Notes: generated by a model from the letters alone, not told the origin. A stretch of 64,000 nt of DNA from Pseudarthrobacter oxydans (GCF_034258515.1 NZ_CP139438.1:3782001-3846000), one strand, 5' to 3'. Positions 36,958-45,730 are shown, numbered from the stretch's first letter. Translations and numbers: made by a program.

Positions 36958-38190
36958 ATGTTCATCACCAATGTCCGCCCGTGGGGCGGGGACGCCGTAG
37001 ACCTGGAAATTAGCGCGGGACGGATCGCGGCCATCCGTACGGTGGGGACCGGCGCCGTAACTGGTGACGCTTCCGGCCGGAAGCTGGACGGGCGCGGCCG
37101 GATTGCCCTCCCTGCATTCACGGATGTGCACGTCCACCTTGACTCGACCCGGATCGGGCTGCCGTTCCGGGAGCACACCGGTTCGCCGGGGGTGTGGAAC
37201 ATGATGTGCAATGACCGGAAGAACTGGCGCGACACCCCCATCCCCTACCCCGATGTGGTGGCGGGGACGCTGGAACGGATGATTGCACGCGGCACCACGC
37301 GCGTCCGTTCCTATGCCCAGATCGATGTGGACTGCAAGCTTGAGCGCTTCGAGGCAGTCATGGCCGCGAAGGAGCGCTTTGCCCGTGCTGCAGACGTGGA
37401 GATCATGGCGTTTCCCCAGGCCGGCCTCCTGCTGGAGGAAGGCACTGTCCCGCTGCTCGAGGAGGCACTGCGTGCGGGGGCCACGACGATAGGGGGCATC
37501 GACCCCTGCCAACTGGACCGCGATCCCGCCCGCCATCTGGACATCGTGTTCGGCCTGGCGGAGAAGTACGGGGCCGACGTCGATATTCACCTTCACGAAC
37601 CCGGGCACCTTGGCGTCTTCAGCGCCGAACTTGTCTTCGAACGCACCCGGGCGCTGGGCATGCAGGGACGCGTGTCGCTTTCCCACGCGTACGATCTGGC
37701 CAACGTCCATCCGGATGTGACTGCCCGCCTCATGGAGCAGATGGCCGAACTGGACGTAGCCTGGGCAACGGTGGCCCCGGCAAGCGGCGGCACCCAGTTC
37801 GACCTGGTCCAGATGACCGCGGCCGGGATCCGCGTGGGTCTTGGCGAGGATGGCCAACGGGACTACTGGAGCCCCTACGGCAACTGCGACATGCTGGACC
37901 GCACCTGGCAACTGGCCTTCACCCACCGGCTGCGCCAGGACCGCCTGATTGAGCACTGCGCGGCGATCGCCACCATTGGCGGCGCCGCCATCATGGACCG
38001 GACGGTTCAACGCCTCACCGGCCCGGATGACCGGCCGGGCCTCGCTGTTGGAGATACGGCAGACATCGTTATTGTGGACGGCGAAACCGTCACCAGCACC
38101 GTCATGGACCGCGGCACGGACCGTACCGTCATCCACGCCGGCAGGCTCGTCGCCGACGGTTTGGTTGTCCTTGCGGAACCGGCCGCCTGA
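36958..38190 (+). CDS. Cytosine deaminase-like amidohydrolase
   Basis: 410 residues. The metal site is complete: TDVHVHLDSTR (H58, H60), VDIHLHEPGHLG, LSHAYDLANV and GLGEDGQRDYWSPYGNCDM (Asp). This order and the HLD..R, SHA and D..RD..WSP-like motifs match the cytosine deaminase/N-isopropylammelide amidohydrolase branch, which deaminates or hydrolyses N-heterocycles. ATG 36958 follows AAAAGGA. It is 103 bp after the DUF3100 gene on the same strand and likely belongs to the same GntR regulon. Ends before a palindrome shared with the convergent MFS gene. Confidence 0.87.
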   Translation: MFITNVRPWGGDAVDLEISAGRIAAIRTVGTGAVTGDASGRKLDGRGRIALPAFTDVHVHLDSTRIGLPFREHTGSPGVWNMMCNDRKNWRDTPIPYPDVVAGTLERMIARGTTRVRSYAQIDVDCKLERFEAVMAAKERFARAADVEIMAFPQAGLLLEEGTVPLLEEALRAGATTIGGIDPCQLDRDPARHLDIVFGLAEKYGADVDIHLHEPGHLGVFSAELVFERTRALGMQGRVSLSHAYDLANVHPDVTARLMEQMAELDVAWATVAPASGGTQFDLVQMTAAGIRVGLGEDGQRDYWSPYGNCDMLDRTWQLAFTHRLRQDRLIEHCAAIATIGGAAIMDRTVQRLTGPDDRPGLAVGDTADIVIVDGETVTSTVMDRGTDRTVIHAGRLVADGLVVLAEPAA

Positions 38191-38231
38191 CCCACGCGCT
38201 GTCCCTGGTGCTTTCCGGACGGAGAAAGCAA

Positions 38232-38268
38232 AGCGGACGACGGCGGGAACCTCCCACCGTCGTCCGCT
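38232..38268. repeat. Dispersed intergenic palindrome, copy 4 of 10
   Basis: AGCGGACGACGGCGGGAA, CC, TCCCACCGTCGTCCGCT; one G-T pair. It lies between convergent stops at 38190 and 38289. Confidence 0.85.
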
Positions 38269-38288
38269 GATGTTTTGCGATCCTCCCG

Positions 38289-39626
38289 CTAGACCTTTGC
38301 GGGTTCAGCCACCTTCAGGGGCTCGATCTTGCCCATCACGAAGAGGTAGTTGGCGGCGCCGACCAGGGCCACCCCACCGATGACGGCAAGCGGGGCCACG
38401 AAGGAGCCTGTCTGGTCCACCAGGACGCCGATCAGGATCGGGGTGAAGATGCCGGCCAGGTTGGAGGCGAAGTTCTGGAGGCCGCCGATGGAGCCCACGT
38501 GGCGTGAGCTGGGGGCAACATCTGCCGGAAGCGACCAGATGCCGGTTGCTGCGACCGTCAGGCTGGAATACGCCACCGACAGCAGGGCCAGCGCCATCCA
38601 GGCCTCGGGCACCAGCGCAGCGAACATGATGACCGAGCCGCCGGTCAAGCCGCCGGCGATGGCGGTCTTGCGGACCCGGGTCACCGAGACGCCGCGCTGG
38701 ACGGCGCGGTCTGCAACGTACCCCGCCAGCCAGCCGAACAGCACGGCGCAGATTCCGGGGATGGCTCCGAAGAAGCCGAGCTTGAGCAGGTCGAAGCCGC
38801 GCTCCTTCACCAGGTAGCTCGGGAAGAAGGTGATGAAGAAGTAGATGGCGCTGTTGAGGCAGAAGAAGCCGAACATCATGCTCAGGACGGTCCGGTACTT
38901 GAACAGCGAGCGCCACGGAAGCTTGGCGGCGCCCTCGTCATCGCTTGCGGCGCTGCGCGCACCGCCTTCCTGGATGTAGGCAATCTCGGCGGCGTCCGCC
39001 GTCGGGTGCTCTTCAGGGCTGCGGTACACCTTCCACCAGACCGCGGCCCAGATGATCCCGGCAATGCCGATGATGATGAACACGGCGTGCCATGACGTGA
39101 AGGCAACAATCAGGGTCACGATCGGCAGGGCGATCACCGCGCCGACACGGGAGCCGGAGTCCCAGATGCTCGTGGCAAACGCACGCTCCCGGACCGGGAA
39201 CCAGGTGGCCACCACCTTGGCCGCGGTGCTGGGGGCGGGGCTTTCGCCAACGCCCAGCAGGAACCGGGCGGCGAAAAGGGACCAGAAGTTCGTCGCCGCA
39301 GCGGTGACCATGGTGAAGATGGACCACCATACGGCCGCGAGGGAGAACGACCTGCGCGGACCCACTTTGTCCACGTACCAGCCGGCGGCCAGCTGGCAGA
39401 AGTCGTAGGCCCAGAAGAAGGCCGCGAAGATCAGGCCCTGCTGGGTTGCCGAGAGCTCGAAGTCCTTGCCCATGAACGGCAGCGCGACACTAAGGCTGGA
39501 GCGGTCAAGGTAGTTGATGCTCAGGCCAATGAAGGCGAGCCAGATGATCATCCAGCGTTTTCGGGTCATGGTGCGGGGAGCCTTGGGGGAAGTTTTGGGG
39601 GCAAGCCTACTGCCTAGAGCAGTCAT
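38289..39626 (-). CDS. MFS sugar-acid importer, ACS family (glucarate/galactonate-type)
   Basis: 445 residues, 12 membrane segments. RWMIIWLAFIGLSINYLDRSSLSVALP in two parts (IGLSINYLDRSSLSVALP), WYVDKVGPRR (motif A), FLLGVGESPAPSTAAKVVATWFP pieces and RAFATSIWDSGSRVG are diagnostic for the anion:cation symporter family including GarP, GudP and DgoT. ATG 39626 follows AAAGGAG. Upstream there are two TTCCTATATGA-type sites shared with the catabolic operon across the regulator gene. It probably brings in the hexonate or pentonate degraded by the 40743-44763 enzymes. Confidence 0.9.
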   Translation of the reverse strand: MTALGSRLAPKTSPKAPRTMTRKRWMIIWLAFIGLSINYLDRSSLSVALPFMGKDFELSATQQGLIFAAFFWAYDFCQLAAGWYVDKVGPRRSFSLAAVWWSIFTMVTAAATNFWSLFAARFLLGVGESPAPSTAAKVVATWFPVRERAFATSIWDSGSRVGAVIALPIVTLIVAFTSWHAVFIIIGIAGIIWAAVWWKVYRSPEEHPTADAAEIAYIQEGGARSAASDDEGAAKLPWRSLFKYRTVLSMMFGFFCLNSAIYFFITFFPSYLVKERGFDLLKLGFFGAIPGICAVLFGWLAGYVADRAVQRGVSVTRVRKTAIAGGLTGGSVIMFAALVPEAWMALALLSVAYSSLTVAATGIWSLPADVAPSSRHVGSIGGLQNFASNLAGIFTPILIGVLVDQTGSFVAPLAVIGGVALVGAANYLFVMGKIEPLKVAEPAKV

Positions 39627-39703
39627 GCGGTCTCCTTTGACGTAAACATGGGCTTCGGGCGACACGGCACAAGGAGGGCCGGGGCGCGCTTGTTGGGGAA
39701 ACG

Positions 39704-39735
39704 ATCATATAGGAATGCGGTTAATCATATATAGA
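39704..39735. promoter_or_regulatory. Two directly repeated TTCCTATATGA-type sites upstream of MFS gene
   Basis: ATCATATAGGAA (39704-39715) and ATCATATATAGAA (39724-39736 region), the complement of TTCCTATATGAT, 20 bp apart. Matching sites at 40672 and 40694 flank the other side of the GntR gene. Likely operators of that regulator for the minus-strand MFS promoter; no good -35/-10 pair could be assigned. Confidence 0.6.
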
Positions 39736-39753
39736 AAGTGATCCAAGACAAGT

Positions 39754-39773
39754 CCCCCCCCCCAAAAAAAAAA
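39754..39773. repeat. C10-A10 homopolymer tract
   Basis: Ten C (39754-39763) followed by ten A (39764-39773) in the regulatory region between the MFS and GntR genes, 80 bp upstream of the GntR start. Such runs are slippage-prone and are rare in this GC-rich sequence. Confidence 0.9.
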
Positions 39774-39853
39774 CTTCCGCGAGCGCCCGGAACCGGCCGG
39801 TGGCTTATGATTCCCACAGCGACTCCGGCAACACACTGCAAAGAGGTAAACGC

Positions 39854-40579
39854 GTGCCACCACGTCAACCGTCCGAGACTTCCCGCATCAAAGCAGCCGT
39901 CACCGACGTCTACTCCGCGATGCGCGCGTCAATCCTCAACGGGGAAATCGAGCCGGGCACCCGGATCAACATCGACGCCGTTTCCCGCACCATGGGCGTA
40001 TCCCAGACGCCGGTCCGGGAAGTGCTCCAGCGGCTCGAGGGCGACAACCTGGTGGTCTACACCCCCGGGCGCGGCTACAGCACCACTCCCCTGCTGGGCC
40101 TGGACGAACTGCGGTCACTGTTTGAATTCCGGCTGCTGGTGGAGCCGTGGGCCGCCCGCGCGGCAGCAGTGGACCGGCTCGCCAACCCCGCCAGGGCGCT
40201 GGAGAAAGAACTGGCCGCCTTCCAGGGCGTGATGAGGGGCGGAGGTGACCTGCGGCAGGACCTCGTTGCGCATGACACGCGCTTCCACGACACCATCCTT
40301 GCCGCAGCCGGGAACCCTGTGGTCCGGCACGCCTTCGCCCAGACGCACTGCCACCTGCATACCTTCCGCCTCTACCCGGCAGACGTTGACGGGGCCAGCA
40401 CCATGGCCGAGCATTCCGCCGTCCGGGAAGCCATCCAGGCCTGCCGGCCGGAGGAGGCGGAGGCGGCGATGGCACAGCACATCAGGAATTCCTTCACCCG
40501 CTTCGCCCAGGCGTTCGAGGGAACAGTGGAGCTCGAGCCCCTTGAGGAAGGCGGCCCGCCCAGGACCCGCATCGTGTGA
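39854..40579 (+). CDS. GntR-family regulator, FCD subfamily, of the sugar-acid operon
   Basis: 241 residues from GTG 39854 (AAGAGG 7 nt upstream); a GTG at 39800 would add 18 residues but lacks a ribosome site. Winged helix: MRASILNGEIEPGTRINI, MGVSQTPVREVLQRLEGDNL. FCD domain: LFEFRLLVEPWAARAA, HDTRFHDTIL and HSAVREAI containing metal-ligand His. It probably senses a sugar acid or keto-acid intermediate. TTCCTATATGA-type operators stand on both sides of it, controlling the divergent MFS gene and the downstream enzyme operon. A classic intrinsic terminator follows it. Confidence 0.88.
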   Translation: MPPRQPSETSRIKAAVTDVYSAMRASILNGEIEPGTRINIDAVSRTMGVSQTPVREVLQRLEGDNLVVYTPGRGYSTTPLLGLDELRSLFEFRLLVEPWAARAAAVDRLANPARALEKELAAFQGVMRGGGDLRQDLVAHDTRFHDTILAAAGNPVVRHAFAQTHCHLHTFRLYPADVDGASTMAEHSAVREAIQACRPEEAEAAMAQHIRNSFTRFAQAFEGTVELEPLEEGGPPRTRIV

Positions 40580-40600
40580 CTCCAGGCCAGCAATCACAGG

Positions 40601-40632
40601 GAAGCCCGGCAACCTGCCGGGCTTCTTTTTTT
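40601..40632 (+). terminator. Rho-independent terminator after the GntR gene
   Basis: GAAGCCCGGC (40601-40610), 5-nt loop, GCCGGGCTTC (40616-40625), then seven T (40626-40632). This is the only textbook intrinsic terminator seen in the window, and differs from the dispersed palindromes. Confidence 0.92.
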
Positions 40633-40655
40633 GTGCGCCAGGGCCGCCGGAAAAC

Positions 40656-40703
40656 TTGACCTGCCTCACACTTCCTATATGATTATCAAACTTCATATAG
40701 GAA
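40656..40703 (+). promoter_or_regulatory. Promoter and operator of the sugar-acid catabolic operon
   Basis: TTGACC (-35, 40656-40661), 16-bp spacer, TATGAT (-10, 40678-40683). Overlapping it is a perfect inverted repeat TTCCTATATG (40672-40681), 12-nt spacer, CATATAGGAA (40694-40703). The left arm covers the -10 and the right arm the start site, so binding would block transcription. Confidence 0.82.
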
Positions 40704-40742
40704 TAGCCCACGAACTCCTCCCAGTGCAGAGAGAAGACCAGC

Positions 40743-42089
40743 ATGCCTTCCATTTCTTCCATCCGTACCCAGGACGTCCGCTTCCCGACGTCCCTGGAAC
40801 TTGACGGCTCCGACGCAGTCAACGTCGACCCCGACTACTCCGCCGCGTACGTGGTCATCCGCACCGACGCGGGCGACGAAGGCCACGGTTTTGTGTTCAG
40901 CTGCGGCCGCGGCAACGAGGTCATCACCCACGCCATCGATTCCTATGCAGCCCTCCTGGTGGGCCGGGACATCGACGAGCTCATCTACGACCTTGGCAAC
41001 GCCTCCAAGCGGCTCATCCACGATTCCCAGCTGCGCTGGCTCGGCCCGGAAAAGGGCGTGACCCAGATGGCGGCCGGCGCCCTGGTCAGTGCGCTCTGGG
41101 ACATCCGGGCCCGGCGCGAAAACAAGCCGCTGTGGCTCCTGCTCAGCGAAATGCCCGCCGAGGAGATCGTCGACGTCGTCGACTTCACCCACATCCGGGA
41201 TGCCCTCAACCCCCAGCAGGCCCTGGACATCCTGCGCGCCGGCGAGGACGGGAAGGCCGCACGGATCGCCGCCCTCAAGGTGGACGGCTACCCCGCCTAC
41301 ACCACCTCCCCCGGCTGGCTGGGCTACAGCGACGAAAAGCTGGTCCGGCTCAGCAAGCAGGCGGCAGCGGACGGCTTCTCCATGATCAAGCTCAAAGTGG
41401 GCGGGGACATCAACGATGACCGCCGCCGCATGGCCCTGGCGCGGCAGGCCGTGGGTGAACTTCCCATCGCCATCGACGCCAACCAGCGCTGGGAGGTCTC
41501 CGAAGCCATCGAATGGGTGAACCAGCTTGCAGAGTTCAACCCGTACTGGATTGAAGAGCCCACCAGCACCGATGACATCCTGGGCCACGCGGACATCCGC
41601 AGGGGCGTGGCCCCGGTCCGCGTTGCCACCGGTGAGGCCGTTGCCAGCCGCATTGTGTTCAAGCAGCTGCTGCAGGCAGGCTCCATCGACGTCCTCCAGC
41701 TTGACTCCACCCGCGTGGCCGGCGTCAACGAGAACATCGCCAACCTGCTGCTCGCCGCCAAGTTCGGCGTCCCGGTCTGTCCGCACGCCGGCGGCGTGGG
41801 GCTCTGCGAGCTCGTCCAGCATTTCTCCTTCTTCGACTATGCGGCAATCACCGGCAGCCAGGACGGGCGCATGATCGAGTATGTGGACCACCTGCACGAG
41901 CACTTCGCCGAGCCGGTCCGGATCGTTAACGGCCGCTACGCTGCCCCGCAGCTGCCCGGCACCGGCGCCGAAATGCTCAGCGCCTCGCGGTCCCGCTGGG
42001 AATTCCCGGGCGGTGCCGGCTGGGCCGAAGTAGGCAACCGCGCCGCCGTCACCGGGGCCCGGCTCGCCCCGGCGGGAGGCGTCCGATGA
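40743..42089 (+). CDS. Enolase-superfamily sugar-acid dehydratase (L-fuconate dehydratase-like)
   Basis: 448 residues. The mandelate racemase/enolase catalytic set is visible: MIKLKVG (KxK), AIDANQRW (Asp ligand), WIEEPT (Glu ligand), ATGEAV (Glu ligand) and [11 protein letters not shown] (catalytic His). Length and the start [27 protein letters not shown] match L-fuconate dehydratases, which remove water from L-fuconate and stereochemically similar acids such as D-arabinonate. Since downstream genes encode an FAH-type protein and an aldehyde dehydrogenase, a pentonate such as D-arabinonate is the more likely substrate. First gene of a coupled operon; the stop overlaps the next start by 4 nt. 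Confidence 0.88.
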   Translation: MPSISSIRTQDVRFPTSLELDGSDAVNVDPDYSAAYVVIRTDAGDEGHGFVFSCGRGNEVITHAIDSYAALLVGRDIDELIYDLGNASKRLIHDSQLRWLGPEKGVTQMAAGALVSALWDIRARRENKPLWLLLSEMPAEEIVDVVDFTHIRDALNPQQALDILRAGEDGKAARIAALKVDGYPAYTTSPGWLGYSDEKLVRLSKQAAADGFSMIKLKVGGDINDDRRRMALARQAVGELPIAIDANQRWEVSEAIEWVNQLAEFNPYWIEEPTSTDDILGHADIRRGVAPVRVATGEAVASRIVFKQLLQAGSIDVLQLDSTRVAGVNENIANLLLAAKFGVPVCPHAGGVGLCELVQHFSFFDYAAITGSQDGRMIEYVDHLHEHFAEPVRIVNGRYAAPQLPGTGAEMLSASRSRWEFPGGAGWAEVGNRAAVTGARLAPAGGVR

Positions 42090-43567
42090 CCACCAGCGTG
42101 GAAGAGCTGGACGCCGTCGTCGAAGCGGCCCACGCCGCCTTCGAAAAGGCCCGGACGGCGGATCCCTTCACCCGGGCGTCATGGCTGGAGGCGGTGGCAA
42201 CAGCGCTGGACGCAGACGCTGACGTGCTGGTGGCCCTCGGGGAACAGGAAACCCACCTGGCGGAGGCGCGTCTCCGCGGCGAACTGAAGCGCAGCACCTT
42301 CCAGCTCCGGCTCTTCGCGGACGAGATCCGGCGCGGCGAGCACTTCGATGCCACGATCGACCACGCGGATCCGGAATGGGGCATGGGGCCGCGGCCCGAC
42401 CTGCGCCGCTACAACGTGCCGCTCGGGGTGGTGGGCGTCTTCGGCGCCTCCAACTTCCCGTTTGCCTTCAGCGTGATGGGCGGCGACAGTGCCTCGGCGC
42501 TTGCCGCCGGCTGCGCCGTGGTGCACAAGGCGCACGACGGGCACCTGCAGCTTGCCCTGCGCACCGCAGAGGTTGCGGTGGCCGCACTCGACGCCGCCGG
42601 CGCGCCGTCGGGCCTCTTTGCCCTGGTGACCGGAAGGTCCGCCGCGGAGGCCCTCGTGGACCACCCTCTGACAAAGGCCATCGGCTTCACGGGCTCGACG
42701 GCGGGCGGCCGCGCCTTGTTCAACCGTGCCGCGGCGCGTGCCGAGCCCATCCCCTTCTTCGGCGAGCTCGGCGGGATCAACGCCGTCTTCGTGACGGAGA
42801 ACGCCTGGGCCGCACGCCGCGACGGGATCGTCGCCGGCTACGCGGGCTCCTTCACCCTGGGCATGGGCCAGTTCTGCACCAAACCGGGCCTGCTGTTCAT
42901 TCCCCGCGGGCACACCGACGCCGTCCGCGCGGCGCTGAACGAAGCGCTCAAGGATTTCATTGCCGCGCCGCTGCTCAGCGAGCGTCTGCATGAGGGGTTC
43001 GCGGGCGCCGTCGGCGGTCTCCGTGGAACGCAGGGCGTGGAGGTGCTGGTGGAAGGCGACTTTGCCGAGGCGCCGTCCCCCACCGTGCTGCACACCTCGG
43101 CGTCCGCGGTGCGCAAGGATCCGTCCATCCTCCGCCAGGAGATGTTCGGGCCGGCAAGCCTCATCGTGGAGTACGGGGACGAGTCCGAGCTCCCGGCACT
43201 GGCCGGACTCCTCGAGGGGCAGCTCACCACCACCCTGCAGGCGGAAGCCGACGACGACGTCTCCGACCTTGCCGCCCGGCTCACCGATCTCAGCGGCAGG
43301 GTGCTGTGGAACGGCTGGCCCACGGGCGTCACCGTCAGCTACGCGCAGCACCACGGCGGGCCTTACCCGGCGACGTCGTCCAACACCACGTCAGTGGGGA
43401 CGGCTGCCATCCGGCGTTTCCTCCGGCCCGTGGCCTTCCAGTCCTTCCCGGCGGACCGGCTGCCGGAACCGGTGCAGGATGCCAACCCCTGGCGGGTGCC
43501 GCAGCGCATCGACGGCGAGTGGCAGCGGCCGGAAGCTGCGCCGGCGACGGCGGGCGGCGGCCAGTGA
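42086..43567 (+). CDS. NADP-type aldehyde dehydrogenase, 2-oxoglutarate semialdehyde dehydrogenase-like
   Basis: 493 residues. Cofactor site [26 protein letters not shown] pieces, oxyanion region [14 protein letters not shown], general base Glu in FFGELGG, and nucleophile Cys in GQFCTKPG. This matches the branch that includes alpha-ketoglutaric semialdehyde dehydrogenases of sugar-acid pathways. ATG 42086 overlaps the dehydratase stop (ATGA), and its own stop overlaps the next GTG start, so the three genes are translated together. Predicted step: 2,5-dioxopentanoate to 2-oxoglutarate. Specificity is inferred from context. Confidence 0.88.
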   Translation: MTTSVEELDAVVEAAHAAFEKARTADPFTRASWLEAVATALDADADVLVALGEQETHLAEARLRGELKRSTFQLRLFADEIRRGEHFDATIDHADPEWGMGPRPDLRRYNVPLGVVGVFGASNFPFAFSVMGGDSASALAAGCAVVHKAHDGHLQLALRTAEVAVAALDAAGAPSGLFALVTGRSAAEALVDHPLTKAIGFTGSTAGGRALFNRAAARAEPIPFFGELGGINAVFVTENAWAARRDGIVAGYAGSFTLGMGQFCTKPGLLFIPRGHTDAVRAALNEALKDFIAAPLLSERLHEGFAGAVGGLRGTQGVEVLVEGDFAEAPSPTVLHTSASAVRKDPSILRQEMFGPASLIVEYGDESELPALAGLLEGQLTTTLQAEADDDVSDLAARLTDLSGRVLWNGWPTGVTVSYAQHHGGPYPATSSNTTSVGTAAIRRFLRPVAFQSFPADRLPEPVQDANPWRVPQRIDGEWQRPEAAPATAGGGQ

Positions 43568-44763
43568 ACGCGCCCAGGCCCATTGGACCGTCGTCGGTCC
43601 TTCCGGTGGATGCGGCCGGAGCGCTACTGATCGGCCGGATCTGGGACGTCGAAGCGTCCGGCCCGCGCGTCGTGGCGGTCCAGGACGGTGACGTCTATGA
43701 CCTCCAGCCCCTGGCCGAAACGGTCTCCGCACTCCTAGAACGCCCGGACCTCGTGGCAGCCGTCCGGGGCGCCATGACCGTGCCCCGATGGTCGGCGTCG
43801 GAGCTCATCGAGGCGTCCCTGGCCCGCGATACAACCCGGCCGCATCTCCTGGCCCCGTTGGACCTCCAGGTCGTCAAGGCCTGCGGCGTGACGTTCGTGG
43901 ACAGCATGATCGAGCGGGTGATTGAGGAGCGCTGCGGCGGCGACGCCAGCCGCGCCAGGCAGACCCGGGAGCTGGTGGCGAAGGCGCTGGGCGGCAGCAT
44001 CGCCGCGGTCCGGCCCGGCTCGCCCGAAGCCGCCGAGGCCAAGAAGGTGCTGATCGCGGAAGGGCTGTGGTCGCAGTACCTGGAGGTGGGCATCGGGCCG
44101 GACCCCGAGGTGTTCACCAAGGCCCCGGTGCTTGCGTCGGTGGGCCTTGGCGCGCAGGTAGGGATCCCGTCGTTTTCCCACTGGAACAACCCCGAGCCGG
44201 AGCTGGTGCTGATCGCCACCTCGGGGGGTTCCGTTGTGGGCGCCACGCTCGGCAACGACGTCAACCTTCGGGACGTGGAGGGCCGCAGCGCCCTGCTCCT
44301 GGGCAAGGCGAAGGACAACAACGCCTCCTGCGCGCTGGGTCCGTTCATCCGGCTGTTCGACGGCGGCTTCACCCTGGACACGCTCCGCGAGGAGGAGATC
44401 CTGCTGCGGGTCGATGGCACGGACGGCTACTGCCTTGAGGGCCGCAACTCGGTGGCCCGGATCAGCCGGCCGTTCGAAGAACTGGTGGCCGCGACCCGGG
44501 GGCGCCACCACCAGTACCCGGACGGCTTCGCACTGTTCACCGGCACCCTGTTCGCCCCGACGCAGGACCGCGACCAGCCGGGGCAGGGCTTCACGCACAA
44601 GATGGGCGACACCGTGACCATCCGCAGCCGGCACCTCGGTGCGCTGATCAACCCGGTGGGCCGCGCCGAGGAATTGCCGGAATGGTCGTTCGGGCTGCGG
44701 CAGCTGTTCGAGTACCTGCACCACCAGCGGGCCCTTCAGGAGTCTGCTGCCCAGGTGCGGTAG
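43564..44763 (+). CDS. FAH-family protein, 2-keto-3-deoxy-pentonate dehydratase-like (XylX/KdaD type)
   Basis: 399 residues, start GTG 43564 overlapping the ALDH stop (GTGA). KACGVTFVDSMIERVIEER near residue 105, then GIGPDPEVFTKAPV, NNPEPELVLIAT, GATLGNDVNLRDVEGRSALLLG pieces, and DNNASCALGPFI give the fumarylacetoacetate hydrolase fold with Glu/Asp metal ligands (PEPEL, D in GNDVNLRD). Proteins of this size and N-terminal signature include C. crescentus XylX-type and archaeal KdaD-type dehydratases, which convert 2-keto-3-deoxy-pentonate to 2-oxoglutarate semialdehyde. With the flanking genes this completes a Weimberg-like route. Confidence 0.85.
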   Translation: MNAPRPIGPSSVLPVDAAGALLIGRIWDVEASGPRVVAVQDGDVYDLQPLAETVSALLERPDLVAAVRGAMTVPRWSASELIEASLARDTTRPHLLAPLDLQVVKACGVTFVDSMIERVIEERCGGDASRARQTRELVAKALGGSIAAVRPGSPEAAEAKKVLIAEGLWSQYLEVGIGPDPEVFTKAPVLASVGLGAQVGIPSFSHWNNPEPELVLIATSGGSVVGATLGNDVNLRDVEGRSALLLGKAKDNNASCALGPFIRLFDGGFTLDTLREEEILLRVDGTDGYCLEGRNSVARISRPFEELVAATRGRHHQYPDGFALFTGTLFAPTQDRDQPGQGFTHKMGDTVTIRSRHLGALINPVGRAEELPEWSFGLRQLFEYLHHQRALQESAAQVR

Positions 44764-44770
44764 GCGGCCG

Positions 44771-44811
44771 GAAGCGGACGACGGCGGGAGGTTCCCGCCG
44801 TCGTCCGCTTC
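44771..44811. repeat. Dispersed intergenic palindrome, copy 5 of 10
   Basis: GAAGCGGACGACGGCGGGA, loop GGT, TCCCGCCGTCGTCCGCTTC, then TTTAA. It separates convergent stops (44763, 44830). The right flank GTCCGCTTCTTTAA is duplicated at 44822-44835, running into the ridA-like stop codon. Confidence 0.88.
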
Positions 44812-44829
44812 TTTAAGACGTCCGCTTCT

Positions 44830-45291
44830 TTAATCGGCGATTTGGACAGTTGCCTCTATTTCCACCGCGAAGCCCAGCGGAAGGGAGCTGACCCCGATAG
44901 CCGTCCGGGCCGGCAGCCGCTCCGTGCCGAACGCTAGGGCCAGCACCTCGGTGGCGCCGTTGGCAACAAGATGGTGCTCGGTGAACCCGGGCGTGCTGTT
45001 CACAAAAATGACGGCCTTCAGGACGCGGGCCACCCGGTCCAGCCCGCCGAGGTGGTCGCGCACAGTGCTGAGCAGGGAAAGCATGACGGCCCGGGCCGCC
45101 TCCTTTCCCTCCGCCGTTGTAAGGTCCGCTCCCAGCTTGCCGCGGTGGATCGGCTCTCCGTCCGCGAAGGCCCCGTGCCCGGAAACATGGAGGACATCCG
45201 CATGCCGGGTGATGAGGGCAAAGGTTCCAACCAGCGGGTGCGGTGGCGGCAGCACCAATCCAGCACCGGCGAGCTTCTGCTCAGGCGTCAT
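44830..45291 (-). CDS. RidA/YjgF-family protein
   Basis: 153 residues. TFALITRHADVLHVSGHGAF begins the chorismate-mutase-like fold; AARAVMLSLLSTVRDHLGGLDRVARVLKAVIFVNS in pieces and RTAIGVSSLPLGFAVEIEATVQ end it, with the conserved Arg of RxAxGVxxLP and the terminal Glu. The substrate pocket matches the longer RidA subgroup; canonical members hydrolyse reactive enamines from PLP enzymes. No linked PLP enzyme. The TAA stop lies in a short duplication of the neighbouring palindrome flank. Confidence 0.88.
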   Translation of the reverse strand: MTPEQKLAGAGLVLPPPHPLVGTFALITRHADVLHVSGHGAFADGEPIHRGKLGADLTTAEGKEAARAVMLSLLSTVRDHLGGLDRVARVLKAVIFVNSTPGFTEHHLVANGATEVLALAFGTERLPARTAIGVSSLPLGFAVEIEATVQIAD

Positions 45292-45443
45292 GTGGTCATC
45301 CCCTAGCGTGTTCGGGCCCCGTTTCCAGACTAGCGGTCCAAGGATTCCCAGAGACCGCCGGGAACAACTGCGCCCCTTATTCCGTTGGCATCGCTACGAG
45401 CATGCCGCCTGCGTCCAGCCGGCACCCAACAGAACGGAACCAC

Positions 45444-45728
45444 ATGGTCAGGGCTATCTGGAACGGAAAAGTCATCGCCGAATCCGCGGACACCGTGGTG
45501 GTGGAGGGCAACCACTACTTCCCGCGCGACGCCGTCAACGCCGGCTACCTGCGGGACAGCGACCTCTATTCGGTCTGCCCATGGAAAGGCAGGGCCAGCT
45601 ACCACACGCTGGAAGTGGACGGGAAACTGAACGTGGACGCGGCCTGGTTCTATCCGGAGCCGAAGCCGCGCGCCAAGCAGATCGAGGACCGCATCGCCTT
45701 CTGGCGGGGCGTGACCATCGAGCACTAG
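45444..45728 (+). CDS. DUF427 domain protein
   Basis: 94 residues, complete single-domain DUF427 protein: VRAIWNGKVIAESADTVVVEGNHYFP, LYSVCPWKGRASYHTLEVDGK (given in parts, conserved CPWKG) and AAWFYPEPKPRAKQIEDRIAFW are all family signatures. The conserved Cys-Pro-Trp-Lys-Gly suggests an enzymatic or metal site, but the function is unknown. ATG 45444 has only a weak ribosome site (GGAA). Divergent from ridA-like gene and followed by a palindrome. Confidence 0.9.
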   Translation: MVRAIWNGKVIAESADTVVVEGNHYFPRDAVNAGYLRDSDLYSVCPWKGRASYHTLEVDGKLNVDAAWFYPEPKPRAKQIEDRIAFWRGVTIEH

Positions 45729-45730
45729 CA

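Noticed and set aside
38289..44763. Assignment as a complete L-fucose degradation pathway
   Set aside because: No fucose dehydrogenase, fuconolactonase or 2-keto-3-deoxy-L-fuconate dehydrogenase/aldolase is present; the downstream genes fit a pentonate to 2-oxoglutarate route better.
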